From NCBI RefSeq assembly GCF_000379025.1, contig NZ_KB900624.1, positions 9,824 to 53,094 of the forward strand: a stretch of 43,271 bases of DNA, in the 5' to 3' direction. The position numbers were made by a program, and so were the translations under genes. Position 1 is the stretch's first letter, and the number at the start of each line of letters is the position of its first letter. The notes below the pieces were generated by a model. It worked only from the letters and a program-made list of their open reading frames with translations. It searched no databases and was not told the DNA's origin. Source of the DNA: Orenia marismortui DSM 5156. Lineage in GTDB: Bacteria > Bacillota > Halanaerobiia > Halobacteroidales > Halobacteroidaceae. Positions 7,661 to 13,343 of the stretch are shown piece by piece.

Positions 7661-7699
7661 TATCAAAAAATAAATAAGCCATCAGTATTTTCATACTGA
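7660..7699 (-). terminator. Possible leftward terminator
   Basis: On the minus strand TCAGTAT, a GAAA tetraloop and ATACTGA, followed by a U-rich stretch (TTATTTATTTTTT). It is the first plausible stop for antisense transcription coming from the 8104-8133 promoter. Confidence 0.4.
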
Positions 7700-7766
7700 C
7701 AGCTCGCCCCCAGAAGTCCCTCGATTCCAAGTGCTAGACAACATCTTGATCTTATTATAACATATT

Positions 7767-7795
7767 TTGAAGCGATATATGTTATATGCTATAAT
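7767..7795 (+). promoter_or_regulatory. Promoter of the candidate toxin mRNA
   Basis: TTGAAG (7767-7772), a 17-bp spacer and TATAAT (7790-7795). Transcription should begin near 7802, immediately before an 8-bp stem-loop. Confidence 0.75.
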
Positions 7796-7804
7796 AATAA
7801 TTAA

Positions 7805-7863
7805 GCCAGCAGGTTGCGACTGCTGGCAGACCGGAAAACCTCCTAGAACTAACGAAAGGAGGT
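7805..7863 (+). promoter_or_regulatory. Structured 5' leader with sequestered ribosome-binding site
   Basis: GCCAGCAG (7805-7812) pairs with CTGCTGGC (7820-7827) at the predicted 5' end of the transcript. ACCTCCT (7838-7844) is the exact complement of AGGAGGT (7857-7863), the ribosome-binding site of the 25-codon gene. Such anti-Shine-Dalgarno pairing is a hallmark of type I toxin mRNAs. Confidence 0.7.
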
Positions 7864-7871
7864 GAATGCTA

Positions 7872-7949
7872 ATGGATTTGTATAAAATCATCATGCTGAT
7901 ATTAGCATTTCTCCAGTTAATTCTGGAAATAATGGACAAGCTATTGTAA
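7872..7949 (+). CDS. Hydrophobic 25-aa peptide, candidate type I toxin
   Basis: The peptide starts MDLYKIIMLILAFLQLILEI and ends in MDKLL: one transmembrane helix with charged ends, like Fst/TxpA-class toxins. The ATG at 7872 lies 9 bases after AGGAGG; an in-frame ATG at 7866 is too close. The transcript (about 7802-8036) has its own promoter, a 5' stem, a blocked binding site and a strong terminator. A strong opposing promoter lies 3' of it. Next to plasmid Rep and Par genes, an addiction role is plausible. Family assignment is by architecture, not similarity. Confidence 0.6.
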   Translation: MDLYKIIMLILAFLQLILEIMDKLL

Positions 7950-7997
7950 TATAAAATAGTCTTCAATTATTGCCTTCAGGAGATAGTACGGTCATCA

Positions 7998-8036
7998 GAC
8001 TGGTTAAGTGGTAGCGCACTTAATCAGTCTTTTTAT
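7998..8036 (+). terminator. Strong terminator of the candidate toxin mRNA
   Basis: GACTGGTTAAGTG (7998-8010) pairs with CACTTAATCAGTC (8017-8029) through 13 bp with one G-U pair and a 6-base loop, then TTTTTATATT. There is no U tract in the leftward direction. Confidence 0.85.
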
Positions 8037-8103
8037 ATTATTTATTTGTTACCTAGATTTATGCATCAAACATTGAATTTCAATGCTTGCTCCTTGTAAG
8101 CAT

Positions 8104-8133
8104 ATTATAACACTCTATGTTGTAAAACGTCAA
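8104..8133 (-). promoter_or_regulatory. Leftward promoter opposing the candidate toxin gene
   Basis: On the minus strand TTGACG (8133-8128), an 18-bp spacer and TATAAT (8109-8104). An RNA starting near 8097 would be antisense to the 3' end of the toxin transcript, as expected for an RNA antitoxin. No ORF follows it closely. Confidence 0.65.
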
Positions 8134-8144
8134 GACGTCTTCTA

Positions 8145-8258
8145 TTATTCAATTATATTTGGAGTTATTTCATTATATATCAAAATCATTAACCCTCCCA
8201 TAATTACTATACCCAATAACCCTATTATCATAACAATTAATCCTAATATTGATAGCAT
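8145..8258 (-). CDS. Hydrophobic 37-aa membrane peptide
   Basis: ATG at 8258 with AGAGGTGA 8 bases upstream. The product is almost wholly one transmembrane helix (MLSILGLIVMIIGLLGIVIM) with a short polar end (YNEITPN). It points toward the candidate toxin and ends just upstream of the opposing promoter. It could be a second toxin-like peptide or a small membrane modulator; unknown. Confidence 0.5.
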   Translation of the reverse strand: MLSILGLIVMIIGLLGIVIMGGLMILIYNEITPNIIE

Positions 8259-8588
8259 TTACTTATTCACCTCTGGGGTGTATTCTTCCCAAAAGATTGG
8301 AAATAATACCCGTAAGGCTTAATATTTATATCCTATTTATAATTATTTATTATATCTCGAAATTCAGCCAGACCAAATGGGGATTTATCCTCTAATATTT
8401 GAAATTCATCCTAAAGTTGATATAAAAATAAGACCAGCTTCACTGATCTGCAAGCTAAATTATATTAAATGTGATTTATTAGACTATGAAATCAAGATTA
8501 CAAACTAATATAAGCATAATAAAAATACTATATCTAAAATTAGACATAGTTACCCCTGGGATTTATTGAATTAATTTTTAATTGTCGA
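8259..8588. other. AT-rich intergenic stretch
   Basis: About 330 bases between the 37-aa membrane peptide and the end of rep. I see no convincing ORF with a ribosome-binding site and no clear terminator for rep. The stretch is A/T-rich with scattered short repeats and could hold part of the plasmid origin, but nothing specific supports that. Confidence 0.4.
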
Positions 8589-9653
8589 TTAGTATTGGGC
8601 TACTAACGCTCCATTTCTGGCTCTTTGTAGCAGGTGTCTCAAGTATCCAGCCGATCCAGAATAAGACTTGTCCAAATTATCATTATCAATGTTCTGCTTA
8701 ACGATCAACAGTTCTCTCTCGGTATATTCATCCATCAAATCTATAGCAGATTTAAAGTTTAACGCACAGAGTTTGATATCTAAGCGTTCAAATATATTTT
8801 TGATATGATTATATAGGTGGTGTGATTTATAGCTTTCTAGTTTATTTTGAACGTTTTCAATTATACCTAGAGTTGCATTATTGAAAGATACTTTAAGACT
8901 ATTCCAACTTCTCCAGAACCCTTTCTTAACTTCTTTTATAGCTGTAAAGAATTTATCTGTTAATGATCTCGCTAGTTCAATAACTTCTTTATAGCAATCA
9001 GCATTAACCATTTTTCTGATATGTCCCAGACTTAAGTCTGATTTCGATTTATTTTTTGGACTATGTAAATTTCTACACATGTATAGCCATTGTATTCTCA
9101 GTTGTTTCAATTTCATATGACTAACATCTTTCATTACTTCCTCAGGAACTACAAATCCCCCGGATTTGAAATTATAGTTATTAATAGTATAAATATACGG
9201 CTTAACATTACGATTGATTGTAATTAATCCTAAACCTTCTAGCTTGTCTAATCCATTTCTAACATTTCTGCTATCGCTATAACCATAATAATGCGCCATA
9301 TCAGAAGTAGTTAATCCAATTATGCGACCATTTTTATTGCTGTGCTTACACAATATGTAGAAAGCTGAATACATTGATTTAGAGCTGAATTTGAGCTTGT
9401 TTAAATCATATAAGTTGCGAGGAATCAATACTCCATTTTTAAAATGATCTATATCTTTTGTATTCTCTATATTCACTTCTGGAACTTTTGGAGCCTTGAC
9501 AATCTCCTCCTTTTGAATGCTCTTAGTGCTAGTATATTTTTTAGCTCTATTTTCTAATTGATCGATAGCTTGTCTATATTCTTGGTCTGTAATTTGCTTA
9601 TTGACCCATAAATTACCTAGTTTCTTTTTAGCCTGTTCGATTTTTGTTGACAT
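8589..9653 (-). CDS. rep: Plasmid-type replication initiator (winged-helix Rep)
   Basis: 354 residues; ATG at 9653 behind GGGGAGG. An N-terminal helical segment (KKKLGNLWVNKQITDQEY) is followed by a winged-helix domain about residues 80-165 (SMYSAFYILCKH, GLTTSDMAHYYGYSDSRNV, GLDKLEGLGLITINR), as in plasmid Rep and phage initiator proteins. A long helical C-terminal region follows. Its own promoter at 9909-9937, a structured leader of about 250 nt, a candidate antisense RNA and the nearby par operon argue for a copy-number-controlled plasmid Rep distinct from the lytic initiator at 868-1881. The exact family is not recognised. Confidence 0.7.
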   Translation of the reverse strand: MSTKIEQAKKKLGNLWVNKQITDQEYRQAIDQLENRAKKYTSTKSIQKEEIVKAPKVPEVNIENTKDIDHFKNGVLIPRNLYDLNKLKFSSKSMYSAFYILCKHSNKNGRIIGLTTSDMAHYYGYSDSRNVRNGLDKLEGLGLITINRNVKPYIYTINNYNFKSGGFVVPEEVMKDVSHMKLKQLRIQWLYMCRNLHSPKNKSKSDLSLGHIRKMVNADCYKEVIELARSLTDKFFTAIKEVKKGFWRSWNSLKVSFNNATLGIIENVQNKLESYKSHHLYNHIKNIFERLDIKLCALNFKSAIDLMDEYTERELLIVKQNIDNDNLDKSYSGSAGYLRHLLQRARNGALVAQY

Positions 9654-9680
9654 AAAAAATAACCTCCCCAGATTTTCTGA

Positions 9681-9826
9681 GCAGGTTCCCGAGCTTAAAT
9701 ATTATCTTGTAAGATATTTCTAGTTAATTATATCTTGACAAGTTTGTCTTGTATCTGATAATATATAGATACAAATTGATATTTAAGGTTTCGATTGGTT
9801 GGTAGCCATTTTTTTTGGGAACCTAC
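9681..9826. promoter_or_regulatory. Long-range inverted repeat in the rep leader
   Basis: GCAGGTTCCC (9681-9690) and GGGAACCTAC (9817-9826) are complementary at 9 of 10 positions, and the tenth can form G-U. In the rep mRNA this would bring the far leader next to the rep ribosome-binding site. The same GGGAACCTAC lies inside the candidate antisense RNA, so the two RNAs would compete. An inverted repeat TATCTTGTAAGATA (near 9700) lies between. Confidence 0.55.
9735..9764 (+). promoter_or_regulatory. Promoter of the candidate copy-control RNA
   Basis: TTGACA (9735-9740), then a 16-18 bp spacer to GATAAT/TAATAT (9757-9764). It reads against the rep leader. Confidence 0.65.
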
Positions 9827-9870
9827 TTCATAACCCTTGTGTTCCAGCACAAAGGGTTTTTTCTTTTTTT
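9771..9870 (+). ncRNA. Candidate counter-transcribed RNA controlling rep
   Basis: About 100 nt from the TTGACA promoter at 9735 to a strong terminator at 9832-9870, antisense to the rep leader and encoding no ORF. The gene order (rep promoter upstream, short opposing RNA within the leader) matches the attenuation or translation-inhibition copy control known in Inc18, pT181 and related Firmicutes plasmids. Inferred from promoters and hairpins only. Confidence 0.6.
9832..9870 (+). terminator. Terminator of the candidate copy-control RNA
   Basis: AACCCTTGTG (9832-9841) pairs with CACAAAGGGTT (9848-9858) with one bulged base and a 6-base loop, followed by TTTTTTCTTTTTTT. Confidence 0.85.
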
Positions 9871-9908
9871 GTATGTTTTTAATCAAAAATTATGTAAACT
9901 TATAAATA

Positions 9909-9937
9909 ATTATATAGCAAAAATTTGAATTAGTCAA
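9909..9937 (-). promoter_or_regulatory. rep promoter
   Basis: On the minus strand TTGACT (9937-9932), a 17-bp spacer and TATAAT (9914-9909). The start would be near 9903, giving a 250-nt leader before the rep ATG at 9653. Confidence 0.8.
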
Positions 9938-9986
9938 CTTACTATTATAAACATTATTCACAACAATACATAGTCTTTTATGACCA

Positions 9987-10013
9987 CGAGAAAAACCCAC
10001 CCTGTAAGAGTGG
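9987..10013 (-). terminator. Leftward terminator of the small-gene operon
   Basis: On the minus strand CCACTCT, 3-base loop, AGGGTGG, then GTTTTTCTC. It closes the 10792-10016 operon just upstream of the rep promoter. Confidence 0.75.
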
Positions 10014-10015
10014 AT

Positions 10016-10186
10016 TCAAAATAAATATATAACAGCAAGTATTGAAATCAACAAAATAGATCCTCCTATTATTGATTTCCTTTTTAATTCATTCCCTTCA
10101 GCTCCAGAAATAAATTTTATAAAAATTGATATTAATCCTAATATAGTTAAATGTTCAATTATAAAAAATAAATCATCCGTTATCAT
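10016..10186 (-). CDS. Small two-helix membrane protein, 56 aa
   Basis: The ATG at 10186 overlaps the stop of the HTH gene (TAATG), with GAGGTGA upstream, so translation is probably coupled. Two hydrophobic stretches (FIIEHLTILGLISIFIKF and GGSILLISILAVIYLF) are separated by a charged loop (GAEGNELKRK). Last gene of the small leftward operon. Function unknown. Confidence 0.6.
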   Translation of the reverse strand: MITDDLFFIIEHLTILGLISIFIKFISGAEGNELKRKSIIGGSILLISILAVIYLF

Positions 10187-10431
10187 TATTTCACCTCTTT
10201 AGTTTTTAATCCAAACTTGCTCCAATCAAATTTAAAGTCTGCTTTATGTTGTCTAAGAGCAGAATTAACTTGCTTCAATGCTTCCGCTCGCATTTTCTTG
10301 GGTGGATAATCATTTCTACTTAGTGCAGATCTAAAAGTTGACTCTGCCACTCCTGCCTCTTCTGCTATATCAGATAGCTCTCTAAATGGATTTTCTAAGA
10401 ATAACTGTATTGCTTTTTCTGTTTTACTCAT
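10186..10431 (-). CDS. Small HTH protein, 81 aa
   Basis: The central part (LSDIAEEAGVAESTFRSALS, about 19-38) is a helix-turn-helix of the kind found in phage and plasmid small regulators and terminase small subunits. The Lys-rich tail ends EVK. It lies in an operon with three tiny membrane proteins, behind a promoter with a palindrome in its spacer, so it may be the autoregulator. The binding site before its ATG (AAGGAGA) is rather distant. Confidence 0.7.
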   Translation of the reverse strand: MSKTEKAIQLFLENPFRELSDIAEEAGVAESTFRSALSRNDYPPKKMRAEALKQVNSALRQHKADFKFDWSKFGLKTKEVK

Positions 10432-10464
10432 ATATATTATTCATCTCCTTTCCTTTAAATTTTA

Positions 10465-10490
10465 GCCCTCTGAGGATGACCCCAGAGGGT
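10465..10490. terminator. Hairpin between small operon genes
   Basis: CCCTCTG (10466-10472) pairs with CAGAGGG (10483-10489). The leftward side has only a weak U tract (CTAAAATTT). It lies between the 46-aa membrane gene and the HTH gene and could be a partial terminator or an RNA-stability element. Confidence 0.45.
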
Positions 10491-10495
10491 CTATA

Positions 10496-10636
10496 TTATT
10501 TCTTTAAGTTTACAACAATCATAAGGACACCAACAGCTAACAGCAATCCCCCAAGTGTCCACTCCTTGCCTATTAAAAATGAGATACCAGCAACAACAAA
10601 AAATAACTTTGTTAATGTTGAAGTTTTCTTGTTCAT
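10496..10636 (-). CDS. Small two-helix membrane protein, 46 aa
   Basis: MNKKTSTLTKLFFVVAGISF begins the product. A short charged turn (IGKEWT) and a second helix (GGLLLAVGVLMIVVNLKK) follow. The ribosome-binding site is weak, which lowers confidence, but the hairpin topology with Lys ends and the codon periodicity look real. Position in the same operon suggests a role shared with its neighbours. Confidence 0.5.
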   Translation of the reverse strand: MNKKTSTLTKLFFVVAGISFLIGKEWTLGGLLLAVGVLMIVVNLKK

Positions 10637-10696
10637 GGCATATAATGAGATTAAGAGTTGGTAGATTGAGAGGAGGAAAACCTCCCCTCTTTAGAT

Positions 10697-10792
10697 TTAC
10701 TTTTTATTATCAAAGTAAATCTTAATTGTTAGCAAACCGACTGCAATCGTCACTAACTTAGAAACCACATCTACCAGCTCTGAAAAACTCAT
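10697..10792 (-). CDS. Small amphipathic/membrane peptide, 31 aa
   Basis: The ATG at 10792 follows AGGGGGTGA, directly behind a textbook promoter. The product starts MSFSELVDVVSKLVTIAVGL and ends YFDNKK, resembling holin-like toxin peptides of Firmicutes (short N-terminal helix, single hydrophobic helix, Lys tail). AGATTTACTTT/AAAGTAAATCT overlaps its stop as a stem-loop. A second toxin-like peptide is possible; the resemblance is topological only. Confidence 0.55.
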   Translation of the reverse strand: MSFSELVDVVSKLVTIAVGLLTIKIYFDNKK

Positions 10793-10826
10793 ATGTACTC
10801 ACCCCCTTTCCTCATGTTCTATATAT

Positions 10827-10855
10827 ATTATACAACACAATTTGTGTTATGTCAA
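10827..10855 (-). promoter_or_regulatory. Promoter with an operator palindrome in its spacer
   Basis: On the minus strand TTGACA (10855-10850), a 17-bp spacer and TATAAT (10832-10827). The spacer is almost filled by the palindrome AACACAATTTGTGTT (7-bp arms, one centre base). A dimeric repressor bound there would block RNA polymerase; the HTH protein at 10186-10431 is the obvious candidate. Confidence 0.8.
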
Positions 10856-10873
10856 GTAAATATCAAAATTATT

Positions 10874-10903
10874 TTGAATATTACTATAAATATTGGGTAT
10901 AAT
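10874..10903 (+). promoter_or_regulatory. Rightward promoter upstream of the par region
   Basis: TTGAAT (10874-10879), an 18-bp spacer and TATAAT (10898-10903). Transcription would start near 10910 and meet the terminator at 10939-10966. Confidence 0.5.
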
Positions 10904-10909
10904 TTAATA

Positions 10910-10966
10910 TTAACTTGGTTTAACATTTAATATAGACTGCTGGGGCTTATGCCCTGGCTTTTTTAT
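10910..10966 (+). ncRNA. Candidate short RNA in front of parM
   Basis: About 57 nt between the 10874-10903 promoter and the 10939-10966 terminator, with no ORF. It may be a small regulatory RNA or a transcription block insulating the centromere. Evidence is limited to the promoter and terminator. Confidence 0.35.
10939..10966 (+). terminator. Terminator upstream of the par centromere
   Basis: GCTGGGGC, TTAT loop, GCCCTGGC (two wobble pairs), then six T. Confidence 0.65.
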
Positions 10967-11165
10967 TTAAAATAGTTTAATATAAATTTAACATTTATAA
11001 TAATAGTTTTTTAATATAACCTTAATACAAAACTATTAAATTAATATATCTTTCATTGCAATTATAATTTATATTTAATGTTATTACAGTTAAGATTAAT
11101 ATTAACTTTATATTAGAAATACACTATATAACATAATTTTAATAGATTTTTTAATGGTTTAACTA

Positions 11166-11194
11166 TTGACCTTTTATTAAATTGCCATTATAAT
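11166..11194 (+). promoter_or_regulatory. parMR promoter
   Basis: TTGACC (11166-11171), a 17-bp spacer and TATAAT (11189-11194), followed by AAAGGAGG and the parM ATG at 11232. ParR bound to the adjacent repeats is expected to autoregulate it. Confidence 0.85.
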
Positions 11195-11231
11195 AGATGG
11201 TGTAAATGTAATATAAAAGGAGGAATTATAA

Positions 11232-12218
11232 ATGAGTAAACATATTATGGTCGATTTTGGACATAGCGGGCTAAAAGCTGGAGATGGAGAACAAGAAATA
11301 TTTATCCCTTCAGTGATCTCTAATGATATTTTTATGAAAAGAGATAAAAGTTTCTTTGATAATTTCGATGAGTTGAATAATTTAGTTGTAGAATATGAAG
11401 GAGTAGAATACGCTGTAGGTAATCTTGCTATAGACAAAGGTGGAAATCACAAAATAAGCGATGACGCTTCCACAAGTAAGTATGCAGAAAGATTAATTGT
11501 GTCTGCCTTGGCTTATCTCTGTAAAGACAATGATGAAATTAATTTAATGCTTAACCTTCCGGCTACTCACTTTAGAAATAAAAAAGAGTTAGTGAGTAAG
11601 TTTGAAGAGGATAATGTAAAAATCGGATTATACGATTACGATAAAAAAGAAATAGTACATAAAAACATAGTTGTTAATGCTTTGGATATAAAACCTCAAG
11701 GATATTATACTACTGCTGATTATATCTCTGATAGAGCAGAGGGGGCAGATGGATTTTTAGTTGGTGTTGATATTGGATATTATTCAACTGATCTTTATGT
11801 GTCGATTGACGGAGAATATCAAGATTACGTACCAACCAAAACAATCCCAGGATTACATTTAGTTCATGAAAAACTGTGCGATATCATCAAAGTGCAAACA
11901 GGAATAGAGAAGCAAGTATATGAAATGGAGTATTATATCGAGCAAGGATATATTAAGCATAGAGGACAAAAAATCAACTTAGAAGAAGCTACAAAGAAAT
12001 TATATAAATTTCTTGCAGATACTATCGCTGACCAAATCAAAAATTTATTACAGGACAAGTTCCATGAAGCTGATCAATTCATATTTGGCGGTGGGGGAAC
12101 TACTGTATTAAAAGATTATTTAAAAGAGCCATTCCACAGTTTTACTTTTCTTGAAGATCCACGTTTCGTTAATGTTAGAGCTGCCAATAAATTGGCTGAA
12201 CAAATATTTAACGATTAA
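11232..12218 (+). CDS. parM: ParM-type actin-like plasmid segregation ATPase
   Basis: 328 residues with the actin-fold signatures: phosphate-1 DFGHSGLKA (8-16), phosphate-2 VDIGYYSTDLY (179-189) and adenosine motif FGGGGTTVL (285-293). Known of the family: ATP-driven filaments push apart sister plasmids bound through ParR at parC. It has its own promoter, an excellent ribosome-binding site and a small ParR-like gene 12 bases downstream, the standard type II par layout. Its presence argues that the prophage is a plasmid. Confidence 0.92.
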   Translation: MSKHIMVDFGHSGLKAGDGEQEIFIPSVISNDIFMKRDKSFFDNFDELNNLVVEYEGVEYAVGNLAIDKGGNHKISDDASTSKYAERLIVSALAYLCKDNDEINLMLNLPATHFRNKKELVSKFEEDNVKIGLYDYDKKEIVHKNIVVNALDIKPQGYYTTADYISDRAEGADGFLVGVDIGYYSTDLYVSIDGEYQDYVPTKTIPGLHLVHEKLCDIIKVQTGIEKQVYEMEYYIEQGYIKHRGQKINLEEATKKLYKFLADTIADQIKNLLQDKFHEADQFIFGGGGTTVLKDYLKEPFHSFTFLEDPRFVNVRAANKLAEQIFND

Positions 12219-12230
12219 AGGAGGTATAGG

Positions 12231-12662
12231 ATGAAATCAAAAACTAAATCAATATATTTAAAAGGAACACTTCTGAAATGGTTTGAAAAAGTAGATAATT
12301 CAGCAGAATTATCCAGGATCTTTACATTGTATGGGATCTATGAAAGTGGAATTGGTCTTGAATATTTTAATTTGTCTCAGGAAGACAAAGAGATGTTAGA
12401 TAATTTAAAAAGCCTGCCTCATCATGCCAGGAAAGAAATATTCAAAAGTATAATGATTAAAGAATATAAAGATATGCCCATAGTTGAGAAGCCAACCAAA
12501 AACGAATCTGAACCACCTAAGCAAGAAGACAAAAAGAAGATTACAGAAAAGAGTAATAAAACAGAGGTTGACCTTGATATAAAGTTAGAAGTTGAAGAAG
12601 ATAAGGGAGAGAAAAAAAGCAAAAACTCTGTTAATAATTTTATTAAATCGGCACCTAAATAA
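12231..12662 (+). CDS. parR: ParR-like centromere-binding adaptor
   Basis: 143 residues, 12 bases after parM behind AAAGGAGG. The N-terminus (SIYLKGTLLKWFEKVDNSAE, about 7-26) fits a ribbon-helix-helix start; the last 60 residues are a low-complexity Lys/Glu tail ending IKSAPK, which may carry the ParM-binding segment. Sequence recognition alone is weak; gene order and size make the call. A 19-bp-stem terminator follows at once. Confidence 0.75.
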   Translation: MKSKTKSIYLKGTLLKWFEKVDNSAELSRIFTLYGIYESGIGLEYFNLSQEDKEMLDNLKSLPHHARKEIFKSIMIKEYKDMPIVEKPTKNESEPPKQEDKKKITEKSNKTEVDLDIKLEVEEDKGEKKSKNSVNNFIKSAPK

Positions 12663-12663
12663 A

Positions 12664-12702
12664 GAAAACCCTCCTAAGGAACTGTTCCTTAGGAGGGTTT
12701 TC
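12664..12702. terminator. Bidirectional terminator after par
   Basis: A perfect 19-bp stem: GAAAACCCTCCTAAGGAAC (12664-12682) and its reverse complement (12684-12702), with A and T runs on the two sides. It can stop both the par transcript and the leftward small gene at 12712-12825. Confidence 0.92.
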
Positions 12703-12711
12703 TTTATACAA

Positions 12712-12825
12712 CTACAAAATAACATCTAGTAGCTCCATAAATATATCTATAATAGGTGAATCCCATGCAAGGATTACGCCTATTATTAAAAGGGCTAAAC
12801 CTACAAGCAGGTTTAACTTTTTCAT
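12712..12825 (-). CDS. Hydrophobic 37-aa membrane peptide
   Basis: The ATG at 12825 follows GCGAGGTGA. MKKLNLLVGLALLIIGVILA is a signal-like or membrane helix, followed by a second hydrophobic stretch (PIIDIFMELLDVIL). It lies between the par terminator and the terminator of the late operon, so it is its own unit. It may be a toxin-like or holin-modulating peptide; unknown. Confidence 0.55.
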   Translation of the reverse strand: MKKLNLLVGLALLIIGVILAWDSPIIDIFMELLDVIL

Positions 12826-12909
12826 TAAAATCACCTCGCTTTCTTTTATTTAATATATTCTATTTCACTAATCTATAGATTCCAAAAAATAAATACAACT
12901 TTTTTTCAA

Positions 12910-12952
12910 AAAAATAAAAAAAGACCTCCCAGGGATCATCCCCCCAAGAGGT
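12910..12952 (-). terminator. Terminator of the late operon
   Basis: On the minus strand an ACCTCTTGGGG/CCCTGGGAGGT-type hairpin followed by TCTTTTTTTATTTTTTT. The stem overlaps the last codons and stop of the 12936 gene. It ends the long leftward lytic transcript. Confidence 0.85.
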
Positions 12953-13343
12953 TTCCAGCTCCAATACCAGCCAGGATATATAATAACTTTTGAATTATAT
13001 CTGGATCACTTATCTCTTTCTCATAATCCTTATTCAAATCTTTTAGGTCCTTAATCTGATTACTCTGTATATCTATAGTCTTGTTAGCTTGATCTATGAC
13101 ATTATCATAGCTCTGTCGCTCTTTTTCTAATATCTGCTTTAACTTAATATTCTCTTTCTCTAGGAGTTTATTCTTCTCCTGAAGCTTTTTAATCTTCTGG
13201 GCCAACTCAACCATTTCTTTCTCAGTCAAGTAATAGCCTTTATCCTTCTCCTTTGTCTCTGCTAGAGCTGGAGTTGTTGCCATTACGACCAAGCATACTA
13301 TCAAGAGTATCACGAGCTTCCTCTGGCGACATCTCAACTTCAC
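12936..13343 (-). CDS. Spanin-like periplasmic coiled-coil protein with signal peptide
   Basis: 135 residues; GTG start with GGTGGAG upstream. Signal peptide (KLVILLIVCLVVMATTPALA, cleavage after ALA), a long coiled coil rich in Lys/Glu (about 40-110) and a hydrophobic C-terminus (IIQKLLYILAGIGAG). The first 104 bases lie within the end of the upstream coiled-coil gene in another frame, the Rz/Rz1-type overlap. There is no lipobox, so it is not a standard o-spanin; the C-terminal hydrophobic segment may replace the lipid anchor. Last gene of the late operon. Confidence 0.55.
   Translation of the reverse strand: MKLRCRQRKLVILLIVCLVVMATTPALAETKEKDKGYYLTEKEMVELAQKIKKLQEKNKLLEKENIKLKQILEKERQSYDNVIDQANKTIDIQSNQIKDLKDLNKDYEKEISDPDIIQKLLYILAGIGAGNLLGG

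Larger units (their letters stand above)
7700..8097 (-). ncRNA. Candidate antisense antitoxin RNA
   Basis: Predicted from the leftward promoter at 8104-8133. It would overlap the toxin 3' UTR, and if unprocessed the whole toxin gene, ending near the hairpin at 7682-7699. The proximal part contains a CATTGAA/TTCAATG stem-loop. The 3' end is uncertain because no strong leftward terminator lies between 8097 and 7700. Confidence 0.4.
10904..11165. other. Candidate par centromere (parC) region
   Basis: Extremely AT-rich, gene-free stretch ending at the parM promoter. Short direct repeats recur: TTTAACATTTA (10919, 10987), TTAATATTAACTT (about 10905, 11096), ATAG(A/T)TTTTTTAAT (about 11003, 11141) and many TTTAATATAA-like words. 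ParR-type partition sites usually lie just upstream of parM and consist of such repeats, so this is the likely ParR-binding site. The repeat unit is not clean. Confidence 0.5.

Noticed and set aside
7981-8036. tRNA-like string GGTTAAGTGGTAGCGCACTT
   Set aside because: Its first part recalls a tRNA D-arm, but the arms fold into one 13-bp hairpin followed by a U tract, and no anticodon or T arm follows; a terminator explains it.
8083-8322. Rightward 79-codon frame opposite the 37-aa peptide
   Set aside because: No ribosome-binding site before its start, and the composition (runs of Ile, Pro, Asn) looks like the complement of a hydrophobic minus-strand gene.
10386-10664. Rightward 92-codon frame
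   Set aside because: No ribosome-binding site; overlaps the minus-strand HTH and 46-aa genes and a hairpin.
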